A stretch of 64,000 nt of DNA, taken from the NCBI RefSeq assembly GCF_000312105.1, contig NZ_HE978636.1:1225652-1289651 (forward strand), in the 5' to 3' direction. The notes beneath the pieces were generated by a model. The model saw nothing but the letters and a program-made list of their open reading frames with translations, made no database searches and was not told the origin of the DNA. Shown here piece by piece: positions 15,026 to 25,717 of this stretch. Source of the DNA: Aeromicrobium massiliense JC14. GTDB lineage: Bacteria > Actinomycetota > Actinomycetes > Propionibacteriales > Nocardioidaceae. How positions within the stretch are numbered: position 1 is the stretch's first letter; every line of letters starts with the position of its first letter. The position numbers and the translations under genes were made by a program.

Positions 15026-16024
15026 GTGACGTCGTACGACCGAGCCCTCGGTGCCCTCACCGGGCTGGCGCTGGGCGACGCCCTCGGGATGTCGACGCAG
15101 TCGATGAGCCGGGCGCAGATCGAGGCCGACCACGGGACGATCACCGGGCTCGTGGCCGCAGGGCCGCACCAGCGCATCGCCGCCGGCATGCCGGCCGGGC
15201 GCATCACCGACGACACCGAGCAGGCGCTGCTGCTCGCGCAGCTGCTGGTCGATGGCGGCGGCACGGTCGGGGCGGACGTCCTGGCCGCCGAGCTGCTCGC
15301 CTGGGAGCGCAACATGGCCGCGCGTGGCTCGCTCGACCTGCTGGGTCCGTCGACGAAGCGGGCCGTCGAGCGGATCTCGGCCGGCGAGCCCCCGGAGCAG
15401 GCCGGACGCGACGGCGTCACCAACGGCGCCGCCATGCGCATCGCCCCGGTCGGCATCGCCGTGCCCGCCGAGCCGCTGGACGCCCTCGTGGACACTGTCG
15501 TCGCGGCCTCGTTCGTCACGCACGCGACCTCGCTGGGGCTCAGCGCCGCCACGGCGGTGGCCGCTGCGGTGAGCGTCGGCGTCGCCGGCGGCACGCTCGC
15601 GGACGTCCTGGAGCTCGCTCCGCGGGCCGCCGACCTCGGTGCCGAGCGGGGACGCTGGGTGGCCGGCGGTCACGTCGGGGCTCGCATCGCCTGGGCGACC
15701 CGTCACCTGCCGGCGCTGCCGCAGGAGCGGTGGGCCGACGAGCTCGACACCGTCGTCGGCACGAGCGTGGCCGCGCAGGAGTCCGTCGTCGCCGCCTTCG
15801 CCATCGCCGCCGCCGAGCCCGACCCCTGGGCCGCGCTGTGCCTGGCCGCCTCGGTGGGCGGCGACACCGACACCATCGCCGCGATCCTCGGCGCCGTGCT
15901 GGGCTCGGTGCACGGCGTGGGCGCCTGGCCTGCGGACGCGGTAGCCGTCGTGACCGAGGTGAACGGGCTCGACCTGGCTTCCGTCGCCGGCGACCTGCTG
16001 GCCCTGCGGGAGGCACGTCCGTGA
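15026..16024 (+). CDS. ADP-ribosylglycohydrolase-fold protein
   Basis: A 332-residue protein of the ARH/DraG fold: N-terminal ALGDALGMSTQ, the metal motif ITDDTEQALLLAQ and the late GGDTDTIAAILGAVLG. The family cleaves N- or O-glycosidic bonds to ADP-ribose using two Mg2+ ions. The operon context (PfkB kinase, nucleobase permease, amidohydrolase) argues that this member acts on a small nucleoside-like substrate, not on ADP-ribosylated proteins. It is first of four genes that each overlap by 4 nt. E. coli yegU-yegV is a comparable but uncharacterised pairing. Confidence 0.88.
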   Translation: MTSYDRALGALTGLALGDALGMSTQSMSRAQIEADHGTITGLVAAGPHQRIAAGMPAGRITDDTEQALLLAQLLVDGGGTVGADVLAAELLAWERNMAARGSLDLLGPSTKRAVERISAGEPPEQAGRDGVTNGAAMRIAPVGIAVPAEPLDALVDTVVAASFVTHATSLGLSAATAVAAAVSVGVAGGTLADVLELAPRAADLGAERGRWVAGGHVGARIAWATRHLPALPQERWADELDTVVGTSVAAQESVVAAFAIAAAEPDPWAALCLAASVGGDTDTIAAILGAVLGSVHGVGAWPADAVAVVTEVNGLDLASVAGDLLALREARP

Positions 16025-16974
16025 GCCGACTGGTCCACGTGGGCGCCGTCATCGCCGACGTCGTCATGGACGTGCCCCACCTGCCTGAGCACGGTGGCGA
16101 CGTACTCGCCACGACGTCCACGATCACGGCGGGCGGCGGCTTCAACGTGCTGACGGCCGCGGCGCGGGACGGCGTGGACGTGCTGTGGGCGGGGCTGCGC
16201 GGCACCGGTCCGTTCGGCGACGTCGTCGCGGCCGGCCTGGCCGCCGAGGGCGTCAGGGCGGCGCTCGACCCGTTGCCGGACCAGGACAGCGGCTACTGCG
16301 TCGTGCTCGTCGACGGGTCGGGGGAGCGGACGTTCGTGACGTCCTTCGGCGCCGAGACGCACCTGGACGCCGACCACCTCGCGTCGGTCGCGCTGCGTCC
16401 CGACGACCTGGTCTACCTCAGCGGATACACGCTCGCGGTGCCCGCCAGCGCGTCCCTCGTCGGCTGGGTCGAGCAGCTTCCGGCGTCCGCACGGCTCGTG
16501 CTCGATCCGGCGTCCCTCGTGGCCGACCTCGACCCCGGCCTGCTCGAGCGCGTCCTGCGCCGCACCTGGCTGCTGTCGCTCAACGCCCGCGAGGCGCGCG
16601 TGCTGACCGGCGCGTCCGACCCCGGCGACGCGTCCGCGGCGCTGCTCGGCCGGATCGCCGGCGGGGGAGCGGTCGTGCTGCGCGACGGGGCCTCCGGCAC
16701 CCACGTCCGCGACGCGTCCGGACTGCGACACCACGCGGCGCACCCGGTGGACGCCGTCGACACCACCGGCGCCGGCGACGCACACACCGGCGTCGCCATG
16801 GCCGGGCTCGCCCGTGGCCTCGGCCTCGACGACGCGGTGCGCCGCGCGAACGTCGCCGCCGCCATCGCGGTGACCCGACGCGGACCCGCGACGTCGCCGG
16901 TGGCGTCGGTGATCGACGCGGCGCTCGCGACACGACAGGATGAGGCGCAGCCTTCCCCCGAGGAGAACCCATGA
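16021..16974 (+). CDS. PfkB-family carbohydrate/nucleoside kinase
   Basis: A 317-residue ribokinase-like protein with GGGFNVLTAAARDG near the N-terminus (substrate site) and DTTGAGDAHTGV near the C-terminus (GAGD anion hole and catalytic Asp; His replaces the usual Phe after GDA). It should phosphorylate a sugar or nucleoside hydroxyl with ATP. GTG overlaps the previous stop (GTGA) and its own stop overlaps the permease ATG. The context suggests it acts on the product of the ARH-fold enzyme; the exact substrate is unknown. Confidence 0.88.
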   Translation: MSRLVHVGAVIADVVMDVPHLPEHGGDVLATTSTITAGGGFNVLTAAARDGVDVLWAGLRGTGPFGDVVAAGLAAEGVRAALDPLPDQDSGYCVVLVDGSGERTFVTSFGAETHLDADHLASVALRPDDLVYLSGYTLAVPASASLVGWVEQLPASARLVLDPASLVADLDPGLLERVLRRTWLLSLNAREARVLTGASDPGDASAALLGRIAGGGAVVLRDGASGTHVRDASGLRHHAAHPVDAVDTTGAGDAHTGVAMAGLARGLGLDDAVRRANVAAAIAVTRRGPATSPVASVIDAALATRQDEAQPSPEENP

Positions 16975-18422
16975 CCCACCCCGAGCAGCCGCTCGAGCCG
17001 ACCCGCGTCGAGCTCAACGGCACCAACGTCATCGCCGAGGACGAGCGCAAGGGCACGCCCCGCGACCTGTTCTGGCCCTGGACCGCGGCGTCCATCTCGG
17101 TCTTCGGGGTCAGCTACGGCTCGTTCGCGCTCGACTACGGGGTCAGCTGGTGGCAGGTCGTCCTGGCCGCGATCGTGGGCGTCGTCGGATCGGGCGTGCT
17201 CGCGGGCCTGATCGCGATCGCCGGCAAGCGGGGCTCCGCGCCGACGCTCGTCCTGTCGCGCGCGTCGTTCGGCGTCACGGGCAACAAGCTGCCTGCGGCC
17301 GTCTCGTGGCTGCTCAGCGTCGGCTGGGAGATCGTCCTGGTCTCGCTCGCCGCGCTCGCCACCGGCACCGTGTTCGAGGAGCTCGGCTGGGGTGGCGGCG
17401 ACGCGACCAAGGCCGTGGCGCTCGCCGTCGTGGTGGCGCTGGTGATCGCCGGCGGCGTGCTCGGCTACGACGCCGTGATGCGCATCCAGACCTTCATCAC
17501 CTACGTCGGCATCATCCTGACCGTCATCTACGTGGTGCTGGTGATCGACACGGTCGACCTGGACGCGGTGACGTCCCTCTCGAACGGCGGCTTCCCCGCA
17601 GTCGTGGGCGTCGTCATCCTCATGATGACCGCGACCGGTCTCGGCTGGGTCAACGCGGCGGCGGACTACTCCCGCTACCTCCCGCGCAGCTCGTCGGGCG
17701 CAGGCGTGGCCGGGTGGACGGCGCTGGGGCTCTCCGCCGCGCCGCTCGTGCTCATCCTCTTCGGCCTCCTGCTCGCCGGCTCGGACCCCGCGCTCAAGGA
17801 CGCGATCGGGGCCAACCCCATCGGGGCGCTCGCGACGCTGCTGCCCACGTGGTTCCTGATCCCCTTCGTCGTCGTGGCCGTGCTCGGGCTCGTCGCCGGC
17901 GCGCTGCTCGACATCTACTCGTCCGGCCTGTCGCTGCTCAGCCTCGGTCTGCCGGTCTCGCGGCCGGTCGCCGCCGCCATCGACGGCGTGATCATGGTGA
18001 TCGGCTCGGTGCTGGTGCTGTTCGTGGCGACCGGGAGCTTCTTCGACCAGTTCCAGGGCTTCCTCATCACGCTGGGCGTCCCGATCGCAGCCTGGGCGGG
18101 CATCATGCTGGCCGACCTGCTGCTGCGCCGGCGCGACTTCGACGACCTCGCGCTGTTCGACCCGGCCGGGCGCTACGGCGCGTTCCGCTGGGGCGCGATC
18201 GGCACGCTCGTCGTCGGCACCGTCGTCGGCTGGGGGCTGGTGACCAACACCTACGCCGGATGGCTGGACTGGCAGGGCTACTTCATGGGCGTCCTGGGCG
18301 GCAAGGAGGGCGACTGGGCCTTCGCGAGCCTCGGCGTCCTCGTGGCGCTCGTGATCGGCTTCCTCGGCTACCTGCTGCTCGAGCGTCGCGCGGTGCGCCG
18401 CCAGGAGGAGCGGGTCGCGTGA
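16971..18422 (+). CDS. NCS1-family nucleobase permease (cytosine/purine type)
   Basis: A 483-residue protein with about 12 membrane helices. The N-terminal RKGTPRDLFWPWTAASISVFGVSYG and the GLGWVNAAADYSRYLPR segment are typical of cytosine/purine/allantoin permeases (NCS1, CodB-like). It probably imports a nucleobase or hydantoin-like compound by cation symport. The four-nt overlaps on both sides tie it to the ARH/PfkB/hydrolase genes. Its presence is the best clue that the operon handles a nucleobase or nucleoside. Confidence 0.9.
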   Translation: MTHPEQPLEPTRVELNGTNVIAEDERKGTPRDLFWPWTAASISVFGVSYGSFALDYGVSWWQVVLAAIVGVVGSGVLAGLIAIAGKRGSAPTLVLSRASFGVTGNKLPAAVSWLLSVGWEIVLVSLAALATGTVFEELGWGGGDATKAVALAVVVALVIAGGVLGYDAVMRIQTFITYVGIILTVIYVVLVIDTVDLDAVTSLSNGGFPAVVGVVILMMTATGLGWVNAAADYSRYLPRSSSGAGVAGWTALGLSAAPLVLILFGLLLAGSDPALKDAIGANPIGALATLLPTWFLIPFVVVAVLGLVAGALLDIYSSGLSLLSLGLPVSRPVAAAIDGVIMVIGSVLVLFVATGSFFDQFQGFLITLGVPIAAWAGIMLADLLLRRRDFDDLALFDPAGRYGAFRWGAIGTLVVGTVVGWGLVTNTYAGWLDWQGYFMGVLGGKEGDWAFASLGVLVALVIGFLGYLLLERRAVRRQEERVA

Positions 18423-18967
18423 GCGATCCCTGGCTCGTCGTCGTCGACATGCAGCGCGTGTTCGCCGACGCCGAGGCGAGCCCGTGGGGGATGGGCGCCG
18501 ACTTCGACGCGATCGTCCCGAACGTCCGCGCGCTGGTCGACGCCTACGAGGGACGCGTGGTGATGACCCGCTTCGTGGCGCCGGCCGAGCCGCAGGGAGC
18601 GTGGGTCGACTACTACCGCGACTGGCCGTTCGCCCTGGAGCCGTCCGCGGCCCCGTTGTGGGAGGTCGTCGACGTGCTGGCCCCGGCGACGGGCGTCCCG
18701 GTGGTGGACGCGCCGACGTTCGGCAAGTGGGGCCCGGAGCTGCTCGCGGCCACCGGCGGCTCGCGCCGGCTCGACCTGTGCGGCGTCTCGACCGACTGCT
18801 GCGTCATCACGACGGCCCTGGCCGCGGCCGACGCCGGCTGCTGGGTGCGGGTCGCGTCCGACGCCTGCGCCGGCGTGACCCCGGCCGACCACCAGCGCGC
18901 CCTCGACGCGATGGCGATGTTCCCGCCCCAGCTGACGATCACCACGACCGCCGCCCTCCTCGCCTGA
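18419..18967 (+). CDS. Isochorismatase-family cysteine hydrolase
   Basis: A 182-residue protein with the catalytic triad D10 (LVVVDMQ), K103 (TFGKWGP) and C128 in GVSTDCCVITTA, the last including the cis-peptide V-S. Family members hydrolyse amides such as nicotinamide, N-carbamoylsarcosine or ureidoacrylate. Its start GTG overlaps the permease stop. With the ARH-fold and PfkB enzymes it would complete a salvage or degradation route for a nucleobase-containing amide. The substrate cannot be assigned. Confidence 0.88.
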   Translation: MSDPWLVVVDMQRVFADAEASPWGMGADFDAIVPNVRALVDAYEGRVVMTRFVAPAEPQGAWVDYYRDWPFALEPSAAPLWEVVDVLAPATGVPVVDAPTFGKWGPELLAATGGSRRLDLCGVSTDCCVITTALAAADAGCWVRVASDACAGVTPADHQRALDAMAMFPPQLTITTTAALLA

Positions 18968-18984
18968 GGGCACGCCGCGAGTCG

Positions 18985-19100
18985 GGGCGGTGAGCTAGCG
19001 TCCACCGTCCCGGGCGGGCGGTGAGCAAGCGTCCACGCTGCCGTCCATGGTGGACGCTAGGTCACCGCCCACGTGTCCAACCGTTGCAAAGCGTCCACCG
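18985..19100. repeat. Left cluster of GGTGASCWAGCGTCCAC repeats
   Basis: Copies of consensus GGGCGGTGAGCTAGCGTCCAC occur at 18985-19007 (+), 19016-19037 (+) and 19049-19070 (-), with a partial GCAAAGCGTCCACCG ending at 19100. The second and third copies face each other and form a 21-bp hairpin with two mismatches. Related copies occur on the other side of the DUF559 gene (20113-20199). Confidence 0.85.
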
Positions 19101-19178
19101 TCGGACCGGCCACCGCGGGATTCCACAGGCGATGTCCGGCTTCTGCCCCGGCCACGGACGCGATGCTGACCTGGTGAC

Positions 19179-20189
19179 ATGCCAGCGCCGCGTCCTGTGC
19201 CTCCTGAGCTCCTGCACGGCCCGTTCACCTCTCGTCGTGCACGCGAGCTGGAGGTCAGCGAGAAGGTCCTGCGCGGACGCCGATTCCGTCGTCTCCATCC
19301 GCGGGTCTGGGTGGCGGCCGATCATCCCATGAGCGAGCGGGACGTCCTCCGCGCGGCGGTCATGGCGATGCCGGCTCGAGCGCGGATCAGCCACGGCTCG
19401 CGGCTGCGGCTTCTCGGCCTTCCGGTCGGCCCCGTGGCACCCGTGCACCTCACCGTCCAGGGCGAGCTCCACCTCGACCTGGACGGCATCGTCCTCCACC
19501 GCACAAAGGCCATGCCCCCGTGCGACGACGACGGCGTCACCCCGGCAGCCGCGTTCGTCCAGACCGTGTCGACGGGACGGATGATCGACGTCCTGGCGCG
19601 AGGTGAGTGGTTGCTGCACCGTGGGCACCTGACCCTGACCGAGATCTCAGAGATCGCCCGCGTCCATCCGTGGCGTCCCGGTGCGGCCGAGTCACGCGCG
19701 ATCGTCCCTGCCCTCGACGGTCGCAGCGCGTCCCTGCCGGAGTCGCGGCTGCGACTGGTGGTGGCCGCCGCCGGGCTTCCCGTGCCCGTCCCGAACGTCG
19801 ACCTCGTGGAGGACGACCGGGTCGTGGCGCGGTCCGACCTCGTCCTGGCGCCGTGGAACCTGCTGCTGGAGTACGAGGGTCGACAGCACCTGCACGACCC
19901 GGCGCAGTGGCGACGCGACCTGGCCCGCTACGCGGACCTCCGCGCCCGAGGCTGGACGTACCTGCAAGTCACGCACGAGATGCTGCAGCACCCGCGGGCG
20001 CTCGTGCTCCGCGTCCACGCTCTGCTGCGGGACAACGGGTACGACGGGCCACCGCCGCAGTTCGGTGTCCGCTGGTGGCGCCTGTTCAGTCCGGTGTCTG
20101 CGCGAGTCCCGTGGGCCGGTGACCTAGCGTCCACCGGCGGCCACGTCGTGGACGCTGCCTCACCGTTGCGACGAGTCGTTGGACGCTAA
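19179..20189 (+). CDS. DUF559 (Vsr-like nuclease fold) protein with AbiEi-type N-terminus
   Basis: A 336-residue protein. The N-terminal half (FTSRRARELEVSEKVLRGRRFRRLHPRVW) resembles the winged-helix part of AbiEi-type antitoxins. The C-terminal part carries the DUF559/Vsr-like core EYEGRQHLHDPAQWRRDLAR with a following RARGWTYLQVTHE, including the acidic and His residues of the nuclease site. The last 26 or so codons are made of the flanking repeat, so the tail is repeat-derived. It stands alone, without a toxin partner, inside inverted repeats. The ATG at 19179 has GGTGAC upstream but no clear ribosome site. Confidence 0.8.
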   Translation: MPAPRPVPPELLHGPFTSRRARELEVSEKVLRGRRFRRLHPRVWVAADHPMSERDVLRAAVMAMPARARISHGSRLRLLGLPVGPVAPVHLTVQGELHLDLDGIVLHRTKAMPPCDDDGVTPAAAFVQTVSTGRMIDVLARGEWLLHRGHLTLTEISEIARVHPWRPGAAESRAIVPALDGRSASLPESRLRLVVAAAGLPVPVPNVDLVEDDRVVARSDLVLAPWNLLLEYEGRQHLHDPAQWRRDLARYADLRARGWTYLQVTHEMLQHPRALVLRVHALLRDNGYDGPPPQFGVRWWRLFSPVSARVPWAGDLASTGGHVVDAASPLRRVVGR

Positions 20190-20199
20190 GTCACCGCCC
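20113..20199. repeat. Right cluster of GGTGACCTAGCGTCCAC repeats
   Basis: Copies lie at 20113-20136 (+, with one extra base), 20148-20165 (-) and 20179-20199 (-; reverse complement GGGCGGTGACTTAGCGTCCAA). The outermost copies of the left and right clusters are inverted relative to each other, so the unit 18985-20199 has terminal inverted repeats beginning GGGCGGTGA. The gene's stop codon lies inside the last copy. Confidence 0.85.
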
Positions 20200-20230
20200 A
20201 AGCGCCACCACCCTTCAGCCCCCCAACGCA

Positions 20231-20267
20231 CGAGCCCGCCGATCCCCATCGGGGACCGGCGGGCTCG
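20231..20267 (-). terminator. Hairpin terminator of typA
   Basis: CGAGCCCGCCG pairs with CGGCGGGCTCG, continued by CCCC/GGGG around a 3-nt loop. It lies 15 bp beyond the typA stop. No U-tract follows. Confidence 0.7.
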
Positions 20268-20281
20268 CGTGAGGAGCAGGC

Positions 20282-22144
<1,863 letters not shown>

Positions 22145-22350
22145 GCGGGTGGGACGTCCTTGCGTGGGGAGTGGGTTCCGCGACTGCGGGCCGGATCAAG
22201 TCTACGGGATGCCGCCGCGTGCGCGTGGGGCGCAGGCCCGGGAATACCTCGGCGTTCACCGATGTTCACCGCCCTGTCAGTGCCCTGCAGTAGCCTGACG
22301 CGCCCGCGGTCACCATCGCGGGACAGACCGAGCCTCACCAGGACGTGCCT

Positions 22351-23916
22351 ATGACCAACCCCGCTGTGAACGCAGCCGACGACGACAAGATCACTCCCGA
22401 CATCCTCAAGGTGGCCGGCGTCGTCGTGCTCGGCGCCATCATGTCCATCCTCGACATCACCGTGGTGAACGTCGCCCTGCCGACGTTCCAGGAGGAGTTC
22501 GGGGTCTCCGAGCTGTCCACGGTCGCGTGGACCGTCACCGGCTACACGCTGGCCCTCGCGGCGGTCATCCCGCTGACCGGCTGGGCGGCCGACCGCTTCG
22601 GCACCAAGCGCCTCTACATCACGGCGCTCGCGCTGTTCACGCTCGGCTCGGCGGCCTGCGCCACGGCCTGGAGCATCGAGTCGCTGGTCGCCTTCCGCGT
22701 CATCCAGGGCCTGGGCGGCGGCATGCTGATGCCCCTGGGCATGACGATCATGACCCGCGCCGCGGGCCCGCACCGCATGGGCCGGCTGATGGCCATCCTG
22801 GGCATCCCGATGCTGCTCGGCCCGATCATGGGCCCGATCCTCGGCGGCTGGCTGATCGACGCCGCCTCGTGGCACTGGGTGTTCCTGATCAACCTGCCGA
22901 TCGGCATCATCGCCCTGGTCTACGCGTTCATGATCCTGCCCCAGGACGACACCGAGCCGAGCGAGTCCTTCGACCTGGTCGGCGTGCTGCTCATGTCGCC
23001 CGGCCTGGCGCTGTTCCTCTACGGCGTCTCCTCGATCCCCGAGACCGGCACCGTGGCGTCCACCAAGGTGCTGCTGCCCGGTCTGGTCGGCCTGGCGCTG
23101 ATCGTCGCGTTCGTCTTCTACTCGTTCAAGCCGAAGCACCCGCTGCTCGACCTGCGCCTGTTCAAGGACCGCAACCTGACGCTGGCCACCATCGTGATGT
23201 TCCTGTTCACGCTGGCCTTCTTCGGCGCCCTGCTGCTCGTCCCGACCTACTTCCAGCAGATCCGCGGCGAGTCGGTGCTCAAGGCCGGCCTGCTCGTGGC
23301 CCCGCAGGGCATCGGCGCGATGCTGACGATGCCGATCGCCGGCACGCTGGCCGACCGCCTGCCGGTCGGACGCATCGTGCCGTTCGGCTTCGTGGGCATC
23401 ATCGTGGGCATGTTCGGCCTCACGCAGAGCGCCGAGGTCGACACGCCGTACATCCAGGTCATGGCTTGGCTGTTCGTCATGGGCCTGGGCATGGGCGCGA
23501 CCATGATGCCGATCTTCACCTCCGCGCTGCGCACCCTCGGCGCGCACGAGGTGGCGCGCGGCTCGACGCTGATCAACGTGATCCAGCAGGTCGGCAGCTC
23601 GATCGGCGTCGCGCTGATGACCGTCGTGCTGACCAACCAGATCAAGGCGTCCGACGCGGCGTCCGCGCTCGGTGCGACGCTCCAGGCGCAGGCCCAGGGC
23701 GAGGAGCCTCCGGCCGGTGCGCTCGAGGTGGCGCGCCAGCTCGGCGACTCGTTCCTCCCGACCGGGTTCAGCGAGTGGGCGGACGCGTTCTCGACCACCT
23801 ACTGGGTCGCGACGATCATCCTCGTCCTCACGCTCATCCCCGTGGCGTTCCTGCCGCGCAAGCGCGAGGCGGGCCTCGACGACGACGCCGTCAAGGCGCC
23901 GATCGTCATGCACTGA
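22351..23916 (+). CDS. DHA2-family MFS drug/metabolite exporter
   Basis: A 521-residue protein with about 14 membrane helices. Signature segments: LDITVVNVALPTF, motif A GWAADRFGTKR, and motif C-like GPIMGPILGGWLI, as in EmrB/QacA-type H+ antiporters. ATG at 22351 has AGG 8 nt upstream; a GTG two codons earlier is too close to it. It is transcribed away from typA. Substrates cannot be predicted. A strong bidirectional hairpin follows. Confidence 0.92.
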   Translation: MTNPAVNAADDDKITPDILKVAGVVVLGAIMSILDITVVNVALPTFQEEFGVSELSTVAWTVTGYTLALAAVIPLTGWAADRFGTKRLYITALALFTLGSAACATAWSIESLVAFRVIQGLGGGMLMPLGMTIMTRAAGPHRMGRLMAILGIPMLLGPIMGPILGGWLIDAASWHWVFLINLPIGIIALVYAFMILPQDDTEPSESFDLVGVLLMSPGLALFLYGVSSIPETGTVASTKVLLPGLVGLALIVAFVFYSFKPKHPLLDLRLFKDRNLTLATIVMFLFTLAFFGALLLVPTYFQQIRGESVLKAGLLVAPQGIGAMLTMPIAGTLADRLPVGRIVPFGFVGIIVGMFGLTQSAEVDTPYIQVMAWLFVMGLGMGATMMPIFTSALRTLGAHEVARGSTLINVIQQVGSSIGVALMTVVLTNQIKASDAASALGATLQAQAQGEEPPAGALEVARQLGDSFLPTGFSEWADAFSTTYWVATIILVLTLIPVAFLPRKREAGLDDDAVKAPIVMH

Positions 23917-23930
23917 CGCTCGACCACGAG

Positions 23931-23966
23931 ACGAGGGCCCCCACCGCGTGCGGTGGGGGCCCTCGT
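23931..23966. terminator. Bidirectional terminator, MFS / antiporter
   Basis: A near-perfect stem of about 16 bp (ACGAGGGCCCCCACCGC with its complement) with a tiny loop lies between convergent genes and is followed by GCGTC instead of a U-tract. Confidence 0.8.
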
Positions 23967-23971
23967 GCGTC

Positions 23972-25549
23972 CTAGCGGTCCAGAAGCACCGTGCGCAGGT
24001 CGAGCCGGCGCAGCAGGTGGTCGACCACCTCGGGGTCGGTGCCCACCTCGTTGCGGGCCAGCAGGATCTCGGTGCGGGCAGCGTCCAGCGCGACCTTCTC
24101 CACCGCCTGCATGGTCGACCGGGCCTCCCGGGCGGACCGGTGCAGCTCGTCCACGTCGTCGGCGGCCGCGTCGAGGATCCGCTCCAGGCCGGACAATCGG
24201 CGGCCGATCGCGCGGCGCTGCTCGGCGGTCAGCGTCGTCGCGGACGAGTGCGAGCGCAGGGTCTCGAGCGCCGCCTTCTGCGCGCGCCGGGCCAGCGCCT
24301 GCTCGGCCTTGCGCTCCTCGGCCTCGCCCGTCGGCAGGGCCAGCCAGCGCATGAGGGCCGGGAGGGTCAGGCCGGGCACCACCAGCGTCACCAGCAGCAC
24401 CGCCGCGGCGCAGGTGATGATGAAGTTGCGCTGCTCGAAGGCCGACCCGTCGTCCAGCGTCACCGGCAGGGCCAGCGCGAGCGCGAGCGTCGCCAGGCCG
24501 CGCATGCCGCACCAGGTCAGCACCAGCACCTCCTTGAGCGACGCGGGTGCGAGCAGCGGGGTGCCCTCGCGCCGGGCGACCGCGTGCATGCCCAGCATCC
24601 ACAGCAGCCGGACGACGACCGCGACGACGCACACCGCCACGACGCCCGGGATGAAGCGGGCGATCTCGCGGCCCTCGTCGGCGATGATGTAGCGCATCTC
24701 CATGCCGACCAGGCCGAACGCGACGCCCGTGGTCAGCAGCTCCACGACGTCCCAGAAGGCGCGCCGCGTGAGGCGCTCCTCGGAGTCCTGCGGACGCGCC
24801 CGCCGTCCGATCTCCAGGGCCGTGACGACGACCGCGACGACGCCCGACAGGTGCGCCTCCTCGGCGGCCAGGTACACCGCGTACGGCGCGACGAGCGTGG
24901 CCGCGCTGTGCGCCACCAGGCTCGGCACCGCAGCCGCGACCCAGGCGACGATCGCGGCCACGACGTAGCCGAGCAGGGCCGCGCCGGCCGAGCCGACGAC
25001 GAAGGAGAGGGCGAGGTCGCCGGCGGTGAGGTCGCCACCGGCCACGGTCGCCGAGAGCGCCGCCTGGAACAGCACGATCGCCATCGCGTCGTTGAACAGG
25101 CCCTCGGTCTGCAGCGTCGTCACCAGCCGCCGGCGCATGCCGACCTTGCCGGCGACGGCCTCGACGGCGACCGGGTCCGGCGGGGAGACCAGGGCGCCCA
25201 GCATGAGCGCGGCCGGCAGGGTCATCGAGCCGACCACGAGCATCGTGGTGCCGGCGACGGCGAGCGCGCTGACGACGACGAGGGCGACGGCGAGCAGGAT
25301 CAGCGTCCGCCAGCGCATCCGGAAGGTCGACCACGAGCTGCGCTGCGCCGCGGCGAACAGCAGCGGCGGCAGGAAGAGCGGCAGGATGAGCTCCGGCTCG
25401 ACGTGGATCTCCGGGATGCCCGGCACGAAGGCCACGAGCGCCGCGAACAGCAGCATGAGGATCGGGTACGGCAGGCGGGCGCGCTCCGCGACCCCGACGA
25501 GGACGACCGTGCCGACCAGGAGTGCGACGAGCAGGGTCAGGAACTCCAC
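23972..25549 (-). CDS. CPA1-family Na+/H+ antiporter
   Basis: A 525-residue protein with 11-12 membrane helices followed by a cytoplasmic helical tail of about 110 residues. Ion-site segments are SPPDPVAVEAV and EGLFNDAMAIVLF, as in NhaP/NhaG-type antiporters. The GTG at 25549 (VEFLTLLVALL) is chosen because GGAGG lies 6 nt upstream and a membrane helix starts at once; longer starts add a charged extension. It exchanges external H+ for internal Na+ or K+. It converges with the MFS gene. Confidence 0.9.
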   Translation of the reverse strand: MEFLTLLVALLVGTVVLVGVAERARLPYPILMLLFAALVAFVPGIPEIHVEPELILPLFLPPLLFAAAQRSSWSTFRMRWRTLILLAVALVVVSALAVAGTTMLVVGSMTLPAALMLGALVSPPDPVAVEAVAGKVGMRRRLVTTLQTEGLFNDAMAIVLFQAALSATVAGGDLTAGDLALSFVVGSAGAALLGYVVAAIVAWVAAAVPSLVAHSAATLVAPYAVYLAAEEAHLSGVVAVVVTALEIGRRARPQDSEERLTRRAFWDVVELLTTGVAFGLVGMEMRYIIADEGREIARFIPGVVAVCVVAVVVRLLWMLGMHAVARREGTPLLAPASLKEVLVLTWCGMRGLATLALALALPVTLDDGSAFEQRNFIITCAAAVLLVTLVVPGLTLPALMRWLALPTGEAEERKAEQALARRAQKAALETLRSHSSATTLTAEQRRAIGRRLSGLERILDAAADDVDELHRSAREARSTMQAVEKVALDAARTEILLARNEVGTDPEVVDHLLRRLDLRTVLLDR

Positions 25550-25664
25550 GGGCGGCCTCCGCACAACTGGTTGACTTGCCGCAACGGTACCGAACGGCTC
25601 CCAGCCCGGCCGGGTCGCGCTCGGCCGGGACGCGCCGTCACGCGGGCACGGCTCGCCCCGCACG

Positions 25665-25705
25665 GCAGCGGGCCCGCGACCTCCGGGAGGTCGCGGGCCC
25701 GCTGC
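25665..25705 (-). terminator. Long perfect palindrome, terminator of the SDR gene
   Basis: Twenty bases (25665-25684) pair perfectly with 25686-25705 around a single central base. It lies 12 bp beyond the SDR stop and also upstream of the antiporter start. Confidence 0.75.
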
Positions 25706-25717
25706 GTGGGGACAAGG

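Noticed and set aside
22254..22270. Two GTTCACC copies upstream of the DHA2 exporter as a PHO box
   Set aside because: The spacing is 10 nt rather than 11, there are only two clear units, and the gene has no phosphate link.
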